A stretch of 64,000 nt of DNA. Origin: Desulfobaccales bacterium (GTDB lineage: Bacteria; Desulfobacterota; Desulfobaccia; Desulfobaccales; 0-14-0-80-60-11). The number at the start of each line of letters is the position of its first letter. The first letter of the stretch is position 1. The stretch spans positions 62,001 to 126,000 of the forward strand of contig JBAZPO010000012.1 of assembly GCA_041648175.1 (NCBI GenBank), written 5' to 3'. The position numbers and the translations under genes are program-made. The notes under the pieces were generated by a model. The model searched no databases and was not told where the DNA came from. It was given only the letters and a program-made list of their open reading frames with translations. This document shows positions 25,999 to 33,456 of the stretch, piece by piece.

Positions 25999-26027
25999 TT
26001 GACAGGGAAAATTCTAGTTGATATAGT
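25999..26027 (+). promoter_or_regulatory. Sigma-70 promoter of tRNA-Pro
   Basis: Perfect TTGACA (25999-26004), 17-base spacer, TATAGT (26022-26027); the tRNA 5' end lies 10 bases downstream. Confidence 0.8.
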
Positions 26028-26037
26028 TTGAAGTTGT

Positions 26038-26114
26038 CGGGACGTGGCGCAGACTGGTAGCGCACCTGAATGGGGTTCAGGGGGTCGGAGGTTCAAATCC
26101 TCTCGTCCCGACCA
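26038..26114 (+). tRNA. tRNA-Pro (GGG)
   Basis: 77 bases with CCA encoded. Acceptor CGGGACG / CGTCCCG, D arm GCGC-AGACTGGTA-GCGC, anticodon arm CCTGA-ATGGGGT-TCAGG (anticodon GGG), T arm GGAGG-TTCAAAT-CCTCT. All stems pair. Confidence 0.96.
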
Positions 26115-26136
26115 TAATTTTAAAATTATCTTGATG

Positions 26137-26175
26137 GGTTAACGTTCGCGAGACCGTTAACCTTTTTGTTTTTTT
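26137..26175 (+). terminator. Rho-independent terminator of tRNA-Pro
   Basis: Perfect 8-bp stem GGTTAACG / CGTTAACC around a 10-base loop, followed by TTTTTG and seven T. Confidence 0.9.
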
Positions 26176-26448
26176 AGGAGAAAAGCTCGGGCAGCCGAGG
26201 GCGGCTACCCACACGAGACTTTCGTAGAGGTTTCGAAGTATCTATGCGGTGTCATTGAGGAGGGACGACTGATAAGAAAGAATGGGCTCATTCGATCAGC
26301 AGGCAGATCAAAGCAGCGGTGGGGGCAGGGTCTCCCCGCCTGTCTTAAAAGGGCATTTACTGGGCGGGGAAACCTCGCCCCTACAGCCAAATAGAAGTCA
26401 GCAAGGCTTAATTGAACAGCTTCACCTTTTCGTCATCCTGCCACGGCC
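26176..26448. other. Gap with a 'GGGGGCAGG...GGGCGGGG' repeat
   Basis: No gene. A G/C-rich repeat of the 'CCCCGCC...GGCGGGG' kind spans about 26318-26382, ending CCCCTAC as in other copies. A weak open frame here lacks coding character. Confidence 0.5.
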
Positions 26449-27267
26449 TTAACGACAAAAAGGTGCGGGGTAGATAGCTTGCTCCACCTTGGGAGTATCG
26501 ATAATCCGGCCTGGAGTGCCAACTTCCACCAAGTTATACAACTGCTCGGCATCGCCGATGGGCAGACGGATGCAGCCGGCGGAGTCGGCTTTACCGGGCA
26601 GAACCCCGCCGTGGATGTAATACGGCCCCTTGAGGTGCAAGCCCCACGGCATCCACGACTCATAGATGTTGGACCAATGATTCTCATCCTTGCCTTCGAC
26701 TTGAAAATCGAACAGCGGCGTCCGTTGGTCCTCAGCCCCCGCGGATATGGGAAATACCCGCTGCAGATCGCCTTTGGAATAGAGCCCCAGAAAGCCCTTG
26801 CCGATATCCACCAGGAGGTATGCTTCATAGCTTTCCAGGGATGAGTCGGTGGCGGGGAAAATTTCCGGGACCCTGCGAAGATCCAGGGGGATCTTCAAGG
26901 TGTCGGCTGCGATGGAGTTGGGTTGCAGGGTCTTGGTCTTGATATAAGATGGATTGAGGGCGTTAAAAAAGCCGAGCCGGTTGCGGCAACGGGTGAAATC
27001 ATTATTGAGAGTGGGGAGGCGCCGGCAGATGGCAGTAATGGAAGAGTCCGGTGGAATGGCGATCTCGACGAAAGGTACGCCGTAAGCCACACCTGAGTCG
27101 ACCACCTCGAGTCCGGAGTTCTTCAACTCTTCGCAAAAATGACTGTAATCTTCCTCCTGTCCCCAGGCGGCGCCAGGCCCGGCGAACAGGCATAACAAAG
27201 CGAAAAAACACGTTAAGATGCGTGGCCAATTTTTCATATATTGCCCGGAGCAGAAAAATAATTTCAT
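26449..27267 (-). CDS. L,D-transpeptidase (YkuD) family protein
   Basis: About 262-272 residues. A signal peptide (hydrophobic core 'ILTCFFALLCLFAG', cleavage after GAAWG) sends it to the periplasm. The C-terminal catalytic domain has the YkuD signature 'YIHGGVLPGKADSAGCIRLP' with catalytic Cys. Such enzymes make 3-3 peptidoglycan cross-links or attach lipoproteins. The N-terminal ~130 residues hold a LysM-like 'FNALNPSYIKTKTLQPNSI' segment. The first Met (27267) has GGGAG upstream; the second (27237) would give a shorter N-region. Monocistronic. Confidence 0.88.
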   Translation of the reverse strand: MKLFFCSGQYMKNWPRILTCFFALLCLFAGPGAAWGQEEDYSHFCEELKNSGLEVVDSGVAYGVPFVEIAIPPDSSITAICRRLPTLNNDFTRCRNRLGFFNALNPSYIKTKTLQPNSIAADTLKIPLDLRRVPEIFPATDSSLESYEAYLLVDIGKGFLGLYSKGDLQRVFPISAGAEDQRTPLFDFQVEGKDENHWSNIYESWMPWGLHLKGPYYIHGGVLPGKADSAGCIRLPIGDAEQLYNLVEVGTPGRIIDTPKVEQAIYPAPFCR

Positions 27268-27651
27268 TCACTCCCACCCCAGCCCTCCCCCATCAAGGGG
27301 GAGGGAGGCAGCGGTGCCCAAGCAAAGCTTGGGCGGAAATTGGCGTTCCCAAGCTGGAGTTTGGGAACGAGAGCGTAAAAACGAGATTCTTCGCTGCGCT
27401 CAGAATGACAATCTCAGCCCAAGCGGTTTTAAAATGGCCTTTAGGCTCAATATGCTTGGAGCCTCACTATTTCTGCCGCTGGAGGTCGGTCCAATTGAGG
27501 CAGCTCCCCCGGTCAACCCGGCGCAGGGCTGCCCTCTGAGATAATCTAGATGATATCCCTATGATTTTGAAATATCTCTTTGTATTTACCGGTCCCTCGT
27601 TTATATTTAATGGTTGTAATTTTGACGAATCATTAAAGGAGGAGGCGTATC
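27268..27651. repeat. Repeat-filled gap (CCCTCCCCC palindrome, REP-like palindromes)
   Basis: 27273-27306 is a 'CCAGCCCTCCCCCATCAAGG' type repeat. 27313-27371 carries two REP-like palindromes (GCCCAAGC...GCTTGGGC and GTTCCCAAG...TTTGGGAAC) as near 4.4 kb. 27384-27412 resembles a common 'TTCGCTGCGCTCAGAATGAC' dispersed repeat. The rest, AT-rich, precedes the metallopeptidase gene. Confidence 0.75.
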
Positions 27652-28110
27652 ATGAAGTATGAGCATGTTCCTGACCATATTATTGAAATGTATGAAAAAA
27701 TCAGATCTCAACATTTCCCTCAGTTGGTAAATTCCAAAATTTTATTCCTGATTAACAAGAAAAAGATGGTACGTAAGGGTAATATTGTTCTCGGTAAAAT
27801 GATGAAACCTTCGGAGCTGGTAAAATTCTTATCCAAAGATGAAGCTCCCGAAGATGGTTACGACTATATCATGCTTTTGGATAGTAAATTAATTACAAAT
27901 TGCGATGATAGTGACATTGTGAGGGTCTTAAGACACGAATTGAGACATACCTTTTATGATTCCGATAGTCTTAATCCATACAAAATCATAGATCATGACT
28001 TCAGTGATTTTTATGATGAAGTTGAATTAAACAAAGATGATCCAGCCTGGGCTAAAAGAGTGTCTCAAACCGTGTCATTGATGTATGACCAGGAAAAAGA
28101 TCAGAAATAA
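27652..28110 (+). CDS. Putative phage-type metallopeptidase
   Basis: 152 residues, cytosolic. The HExxH-like motif 'VLRHELRHTFYDSDS' sits at about residue 105, with a downstream 'DHDFSDFYDEVEL' acidic segment. The pattern matches the small putative phage metallopeptidase family (PF18894-like), often encoded by prophages or near DNA-damage genes. AAAGGAGGAGGCG is a strong ribosome binding site. It is strikingly AT-rich relative to neighbours and flanked by repeats, so it was probably acquired horizontally. Substrate unknown. Confidence 0.75.
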   Translation: MKYEHVPDHIIEMYEKIRSQHFPQLVNSKILFLINKKKMVRKGNIVLGKMMKPSELVKFLSKDEAPEDGYDYIMLLDSKLITNCDDSDIVRVLRHELRHTFYDSDSLNPYKIIDHDFSDFYDEVELNKDDPAWAKRVSQTVSLMYDQEKDQK

Positions 28111-28220
28111 GCAGCTTAGCTCCCTAACCTTGTGACCGCGGGCGCACTCAGAGCTTTTGGAGATAGCGGGCTTGGCCGACGGCAAAACCCATGGCCGCCG
28201 GCTTCGACTACGGCACGGGC

Positions 28221-29642
28221 TCACTGACTCTTAGCTGCTAACACCACCCGATTGCGGCCTGCGGCCTTGGCGCGGTACATGGCCTCATCCGCGGCCTTGA
28301 GCACGTCATCAGTCGTCGTGCCATCCTTCGGGTAAACGGCCACTCCCATGGATATCGTGATCTTATCCAGGAGCTGTCCCCGATAATCCACCTGGAGGTT
28401 TGATACTCCCAGTCTGAACTGTTCGGCTCTCATCAGGGCAACGTCCAGGGAAACCTCCGGCATGATCAACACGAATTCTTCCCCCCCATACCGGCAGGCA
28501 ATATCTCCGCCCCGGATGTGGGACTTAAGGAACCCCGCCAACGCCTGCAACAGGCGATCGCCGGCCTCATGACCAGAGGCATCATTAAGGCGTTTGAAGT
28601 GGTCAAGATCCAGCATCATGACCACTAAAGAGGTACCCTTGCGTTGGGCGCGCAGGATTTCCCTGTCCAGGGTCTCTACCAGATACCGGCGGTTAAAGAG
28701 GTCGGTAAGGGGATCATGGATGGCCTGATGGTGGAGAGTCTCTCTCAGGCTGATGTTGGCCAGGGCCAGGGATAATTGATCTTTTACGGTTTTGGCCAGA
28801 ACTTTAAGTTGCTCAGACCCTCCTGCCGGAAGTTCGCCCGGCGCCTGCAAGCGTAACAACCCCAGGGTCCTCTCGTGGGTTTGCAAGGGCAGGCAGGCGG
28901 AGAAGCCTTCCAACCGGGAAAGGAGATGACAGCAGGCCATTTCCTCCTCAAGCCCCTCCCCAAAATAGAGTACTCCGTGCCGGATGGCCCAGCATTCATG
29001 TGGAGTAACGTCGTGGGCTTCCGGTCGAAGTGTCCCCCAAGAGGCCACCGCCTGCATCAACTGCTTATCGGAGTCGAGCATGAACAAGACTCCTGATGCT
29101 ACGGGGAATAATTCTTGGACAAAATGCTCGATAGCAGGAACCGCCTCTTCCCAGGTGAAGCAGGTTTGGAGGGCATCAGACATTTTATTGATTAAGGTGA
29201 TTTCTCGGTTGCGGGCTTGGAGATTGGCATTGAACTGCAATAACTCCGTTTCACGGCGCTCAATCTGACTCCGTGCTTCGGCCAGGCCGGTAATCATCTG
29301 GTTGAAGGATTCGGAGAACTCCCCCATAAAGTAGACACGCTGGCTGAAATCGCCCTTGGCGACCATCTGGGTTTGCCAGGCTAAATGCCGCAGGTTGGCC
29401 TGGAGGCTTTTCAAGCTTCCGGCCATCAGGCCCTTGGCTTCCAGACGTTGCGCCAGGTCTCCTTTAGACAACGCCAGGGAGAATTTCTGGACCATGACCA
29501 CATCACTTAACAGCCTGGAAAGCCTGGCCTCAGCCTCCGGGTCTGGGAGTGCACCGGACAGCGCCACCCCCTCCGTCCAGGCGTTCTCAATGGCTTGAAG
29601 GGTGGTCCCCAGTTCATCCTTCGGTGCTGGCCGTTTCCTCAT
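28221..29642 (-). CDS. Diguanylate cyclase with HAMP-like, GAF-like and GGDEF domains
   Basis: 473 residues, no transmembrane segment. Residues ~15-130 repeat the HAMP-like module of the histidine kinase at 10024-11337 ('KGDLAQRLEAKGLMAGSLKS', 'KGDFSQRVYFMGEFSESFN'). A GAF-like domain follows (about 150-300). The GGDEF domain has 'DPLTDLFNRRYL', 'MLDLDHFKRLND', active GGEEF and an RGGD five residues before it, matching an allosteric I-site. It should therefore make c-di-GMP and be product-inhibited. Upstream is a long gap. Confidence 0.92.
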   Translation of the reverse strand: MRKRPAPKDELGTTLQAIENAWTEGVALSGALPDPEAEARLSRLLSDVVMVQKFSLALSKGDLAQRLEAKGLMAGSLKSLQANLRHLAWQTQMVAKGDFSQRVYFMGEFSESFNQMITGLAEARSQIERRETELLQFNANLQARNREITLINKMSDALQTCFTWEEAVPAIEHFVQELFPVASGVLFMLDSDKQLMQAVASWGTLRPEAHDVTPHECWAIRHGVLYFGEGLEEEMACCHLLSRLEGFSACLPLQTHERTLGLLRLQAPGELPAGGSEQLKVLAKTVKDQLSLALANISLRETLHHQAIHDPLTDLFNRRYLVETLDREILRAQRKGTSLVVMMLDLDHFKRLNDASGHEAGDRLLQALAGFLKSHIRGGDIACRYGGEEFVLIMPEVSLDVALMRAEQFRLGVSNLQVDYRGQLLDKITISMGVAVYPKDGTTTDDVLKAADEAMYRAKAAGRNRVVLAAKSQ

Positions 29643-29879
29643 ACACCCGCCTAACCTGAAGAGCAGTTAACGCTCAGTTGCTGCCGCCAGAATCTGAGTG
29701 TGGTGACGCGTTAGTCAAGAGACTGCGTGGTAAAGCGCCACATCGGCACAAAATTTCGCCTGTATGGTGCTCCAGCAGCATCATGACCGGGGCAACACCG
29801 CCACGCCAATATCATCCCTTCGCCTCGGAAACACTCAAGGACTGACTGGGGACAATTTGTATTCCTAAGAAGGTTAATT

Positions 29880-30138
29880 ATTATAACAGCTTAATTGATA
29901 CGGGCTGCAGGTTAGCGTCGATGCGGTAAAAATAATTGAACCAGGACCGAAACCCGTAAAGAGTAACATGCTGAAAAGACAACCTAATTCATGGGTCACG
30001 AGTTAGGCACGTTTTCTGCATATAGATTAATCAAATATGAACCTGAATTAAGGTACCCCAATCCCCCCCTTAATCAGTTCATAAACCATGTTCTCCTTAA
30101 GCGACAGGCCGGGTCTCCCCCACTCGGCCTGTTTTTTT
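29880..30138 (+). ncRNA. Candidate small RNA ending in a plus-strand terminator
   Basis: The 588-base gap between the GGDEF gene and mucR contains a textbook terminator on the plus strand (30104-30138), but no plus-strand gene lies upstream. Preceding it are a 'CCTAATTC...GAGTTAGG' hairpin (29983-30007) and AT-rich linkers. Both flanking genes are on the minus strand, so the terminator is best explained by a short plus-strand transcript. The 5' end is a guess; no convincing promoter was fixed. Confidence 0.35.
30104..30138 (+). terminator. Rho-independent terminator with no plus-strand gene upstream
   Basis: Stem ACAGGCCG (30104-30111) / CGGCCTGT (30125-30132), 13-base loop, T run 30132-30138. 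The opposite strand has no T run. Confidence 0.8.
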
Positions 30139-30230
30139 GGGCAAAATCTTGTCGAACGCAGCGATACTTGCCGCACCCTGACAGCAGGATTAATGATTCA
30201 TTTTGTCTGGTCCGGTATACCTGCAGATAA

Positions 30231-30671
30231 TCAAGTAGTCGCCTTCCGTCTCCCGCCCTTCTCGCCAAAGCCTCTGTCTTTAGCCATTTTGCTGCGTTGC
30301 TCGGAATAATCTTTGCATACCAGCGGATATTTTTTGGGGTCCAAGCCATATCTCTGGAAGTATTCCTTGGGCATCAAGTTGTGAGCCTTGCGGAGATGGG
30401 TCTTGAGGGTCTTCATCTTTTTGCCACATTCCAGGCAGACCACGTACTTGGCCTTGACGATATCTTTCAAGGGTACCGGCGGTTTCTTTACAACTTCACC
30501 CTCGCCGGCTTTTTCCATGATGAGCTCCTCCGAGATCGAACCAGCCTCCAAAGAAGACAAAATACCATAGACCTCTTTAATTTCGTCCACCAATTCTTCG
30601 GGGGTAAGTTCACTCATGGAGGCATGGGACATAACAATTTGTGCGGTTAATTTCAGCACCTCGCTGGCCAT
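30231..30671 (-). CDS. MucR/Ros family transcriptional regulator
   Basis: 146 residues. The C-terminal zinc finger 'YVVCLECGKKMKTLKTHLRKAH' region gives a C2H2 set (C-x2-C...H-x4-H), followed by 'LMPKEYFQRYGLDPKKYPLV', the hallmark of MucR/Ros proteins. These bind AT-rich target sites and silence horizontally acquired or surface genes. The N-terminal ~60 residues are helical and acidic and could drive oligomerisation. Flanked by long AT-rich gaps on both sides, possibly including its own operators. Confidence 0.92.
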   Translation of the reverse strand: MASEVLKLTAQIVMSHASMSELTPEELVDEIKEVYGILSSLEAGSISEELIMEKAGEGEVVKKPPVPLKDIVKAKYVVCLECGKKMKTLKTHLRKAHNLMPKEYFQRYGLDPKKYPLVCKDYSEQRSKMAKDRGFGEKGGRRKATT

Positions 30672-31259
30672 GTGAATTATTCCTTTCTTTTTTTTATTTT
30701 AGAAAAATTATTATGACTAATATGCTAATATTCACGCTACCTTGTCAAGAATTATTCTTAGACCAGGTTAATTTTTACTTCTTTTGGAGATTAAATTAGT
30801 TAATAACCGGGCGATCGCTGGTTAATTTTTGGGGCTTCTATGGCAGTTCATAGATTTTTCCGAAAAAATCTGGCAGCATTACCCGTTGCCATGACGCAAA
30901 CTGAGAACGGCAGTAACATATTGACGAAACATCGCACCATATCTTTTTAATTAATAGGACAACCACCCCGAGGTACGTTACCCTCCAGCGGCAGAACCCT
31001 GGCAAGGCTAGTTCCCCGATGCGGCTGACGTCACCATCACCCCATGACCTGGCGCGGCATATAAGCATTTGCCAATTATTTAATCTAATTTTACACAAAG
31101 ATAAGATAGTTTCAAGGCTGTGGAAGGAGAAGCGGGGGAACTTAAGAGCCTTGGGGAAAAAATATCCCCAGGATTAACTCCCATTCGCCACATGCCAGGG
31201 TGCGAAATAAACTCATGCTGCACCCTCGTCATACCGATAATATTCCTCAGGAGGCGCTC
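30672..31259. other. AT-rich gap between divergent mucR and the Nif11-domain gene
   Basis: No convincing gene. It contains an inverted repeat TAACC-GGGCGATCGCT-GGTTA (30800-30820), a TTTTTCCGAAAAA palindrome near 30855 and a G/C-rich structured stretch around 30970-31060. A minus-strand frame in the region lacks coding character. MucR binding sites would be expected here but cannot be defined. Confidence 0.5.
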
Positions 31260-31853
31260 ATGAAAACTATGGAAGAATTTATCCAGCGGTTACAAAATGA
31301 TCCAGAGTTCGAGCAAATGGCCCAAGCCTATGAAAACAGCGATGAATTTATGGAATTTGTGAAGGGCGAGGGCTATGATTTCACTCTGGACCAACTCCTG
31401 GATGAATTCAAACATGAGCAGAAGACGACAGAGCAGCCGGTGGAGGAGCCACTGGCACCCAGAAAAACCGTAGAAGAATTTATCCAGCGCTTGCAGGATG
31501 ACCCGGAGTTTGAGCTGACGGCGCGAGCCTTTGAAGATAACGATGACTTTCTTGAGTTTGTGAAAATCGAGGGCTACGACTTCACCCTGGACCAACTTGC
31601 GGAAGGCTTAAGGAATAGAAAGGAGTCGCTAAACCCGCCAGAGGTGACGTTGCCTGCGCCCTCGAAAGCTACGGTAATACCCCTGTCACGTCCGCCGGAC
31701 AATACAATAATTGAGCAGGCAGCCGAGCCCTCCCCTAAAAGCGTAGAGGAGGGGCAGAAACGACCGAGAACCTTGTACCCCAAGTTTGAGGGGATCAGCG
31801 GGGGACGGCGGCGGGGAATGAAATGGCGCAATGTTGAGATAGAGGAGGCCTGA
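31260..31853 (+). CDS. Tandem Nif11-like domain protein
   Basis: 197 residues. Two Nif11-like units (about residues 1-50 and 66-117) share the pattern 'EEFIQRLQ.DPEFE', 'F.EFVK.EGYDFTLDQL'. Nif11 domains are best known as leader peptides of ribosomally made natural products. Here they are duplicated and followed by an ~80-residue Pro/Glu/Arg-rich tail ending near 'GISGGRRRGMKWRN'. CAGGAGGCG precedes ATG 31260. No modification enzyme or transporter is adjacent, so a natural-product role is unproven; the protein could be a regulator using the domain for binding. Confidence 0.8.
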   Translation: MKTMEEFIQRLQNDPEFEQMAQAYENSDEFMEFVKGEGYDFTLDQLLDEFKHEQKTTEQPVEEPLAPRKTVEEFIQRLQDDPEFELTARAFEDNDDFLEFVKIEGYDFTLDQLAEGLRNRKESLNPPEVTLPAPSKATVIPLSRPPDNTIIEQAAEPSPKSVEEGQKRPRTLYPKFEGISGGRRRGMKWRNVEIEEA

Positions 31854-31923
31854 AGAGGAGCGGAGCTTAGGTTTGTCTGGGATTACATGACCAAAACTGA
31901 CTGCGGGCTCTTTCAACAACTCG

Positions 31924-32271
31924 TTACCTGCCGGAACTTGCCGGGCAGCGCGATAAATTATAATGCAAGGCCAGCCACACGGTGGGTTCGACAGTGTCGG
32001 TCCACTCCACCCGATGGCGGCAGTGGGCCGGGATGAGGAGGTGGTCTCCGGGTCGCAGCACCCGGGGCTCGAGTTCATCCTCAAAGCGCAAGCCGGCGCC
32101 GCCCGTAAGGAGCACCACCCACTCGTGGGTGTCCTGGTCATACCATTCCCCCGGAGGGGTGGCCTGGCCTGTGGAAACGATGCGCTCCAAACGAAAATTC
32201 TTCGTCTCCAGGAGTACTTGAAAGATTTCCTCGGCTATATGGGGAGGAATTGGGGCAAAGAGATTGGCCAC
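31924..32271 (-). CDS. Small cupin-domain protein
   Basis: 115 residues from GTG 32271 (AGAGG six bases upstream). Cupin motifs: 'GEWYDQDTHEWVVLLTGGAG' (motif 1 with His/Glu) and 'LRPGDHLLIPAHCRHRVEWT' (motif 2 with His). The metal ligands of a mononuclear cupin are present. The function of such single-domain cupins varies and cannot be inferred. Converges on the Nif11-domain gene, 70 bases between stops. Confidence 0.88.
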   Translation of the reverse strand: MANLFAPIPPHIAEEIFQVLLETKNFRLERIVSTGQATPPGEWYDQDTHEWVVLLTGGAGLRFEDELEPRVLRPGDHLLIPAHCRHRVEWTDTVEPTVWLALHYNLSRCPASSGR

Positions 32272-32421
32272 AAGACACCTCTGTTAGAAAAAGTTTCCAG
32301 TGGTCAGAAACAACCTTGCGCAAAAAAGCAGGCGGGCACGCAAGCCCGCCCCACCAGACTTTTCATAATTTCTGGTTGGGACCTATACCCCTGAATAACG
32401 GCTCTGACTCCTGACTACACC

Positions 32422-33456
32422 TTACCCCCGACGCCCGATGAGCCAATGCGAGAGCCGGCCATGGGCATCCAGGCGCAGTTGCAGGACAAAAGGGAAGGCC
32501 CGGCCGGGGATCGAAAAGCGCAGGTCCAGCCACTCCAGCAGTTGTTCGCCCTCGTGAGACCCGGCCCGGCAGAGCAGGGGAAACCGGGCAAACTCCAGGT
32601 AACCGGCCAAAATTTTCTGGGCTTCCGGAGGGTAGGCGGGGGCCGCCGCAACCGGCGTCCAGGTCTGTATGGTCAGGTGGTTGGGGGCCTGATAGGCGAC
32701 GGCCAGCGCCAGGCAGTCCTGGCTCGGGGGAATAATAATAGTCTCTGCCGGCTTGACCGCGGTCACCCTCTCCAGGATAGCAGCAACGGGGAGCTGAACA
32801 AAGGCTTGCCGGATTTCTCCCGGGCGAGCGGCAATGAGCAGCCAGCGGCGGCAAGAAAAGGGTTGCGGCAGGGCCGCCACGGTCTGCTCCTGGGGATGGG
32901 CCGTCTGAAATACCTGGCGGGCCAGGGTAAAGGCCCGGTGGTGATAGAAGCCGCATACCAGTATATAGACCATGGCTGCGGCCAGGAACCAGGCTCCCAA
33001 CCGGGGCCCCCAAAGATGAAACGCCAGGACGCTTATGGCTCCGGCCGCCAAGAGGGCGGTCAGATAGGGGTCGATGATAAAAACCCAATCCAGGGTGAAG
33101 CGGTGCCGGGAAAAGGGGCTCAGGATCTGAGTGCCATAGGAAGTGGCCAGGTCCAGGAGCAGGTGTGAGGCCAGCACTATGAGCCCCAGGATGAACAGGG
33201 GCTTGAACCAGCGGGGGCCGCCCAGGAAGCGTCCGGCCAGCGCTCCGGCCAGGGCAAAGAGAGGCAGGGCCACCAGCGAGTGGGTGAACCCCCGATGATA
33301 ACGAATAAAGGCCAGTCGGTCCCAGAAGATAAAAAAGTAATCAATGTCCGGCAATACCGCGAAGAGGGCCCCGGCTAAGGCGGCCCACCACCGGGACGGG
33401 GAAGTCAACAGTTGAGAGCAGATAACGCCGGTGGCCACGTGGGTCAATGGATCCAT
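32422..33456 (-). CDS. YdjM-like membrane-bound metal-dependent hydrolase
   Basis: 344 residues. N-terminal family motifs: 'MDPLTHVATGVICSQLL', 'LPDIDYFFIFWDRL' and 'YHRGFTHSLVALPLFA', with His and Asp residues that likely bind metal at the membrane. About five transmembrane helices occur in the first 190 residues. The C-terminal ~150 residues are soluble and not recognised. ATG 33456 has GGGAGG at ideal spacing. Its start overlaps the end of the kinase gene by 13 bases, implying coupled translation. Confidence 0.88.
   Translation of the reverse strand: MDPLTHVATGVICSQLLTSPSRWWAALAGALFAVLPDIDYFFIFWDRLAFIRYHRGFTHSLVALPLFALAGALAGRFLGGPRWFKPLFILGLIVLASHLLLDLATSYGTQILSPFSRHRFTLDWVFIIDPYLTALLAAGAISVLAFHLWGPRLGAWFLAAAMVYILVCGFYHHRAFTLARQVFQTAHPQEQTVAALPQPFSCRRWLLIAARPGEIRQAFVQLPVAAILERVTAVKPAETIIIPPSQDCLALAVAYQAPNHLTIQTWTPVAAAPAYPPEAQKILAGYLEFARFPLLCRAGSHEGEQLLEWLDLRFSIPGRAFPFVLQLRLDAHGRLSHWLIGRRG

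Noticed and set aside
30970..31065. Possible c-di-GMP (GEMM-like) riboswitch on the minus strand
   Set aside because: Some resemblance in 'GGTGACG' and 'GCCAGGGTT', but the conserved CAAAGCC and the GNRA tetraloop are missing, so the match is not supportable by eye.
30838..31098. 86-codon minus-strand frame in the mucR/Nif11 gap
   Set aside because: Unusual composition, no ribosome binding site, and starts in an AT-rich region likely to be regulatory.
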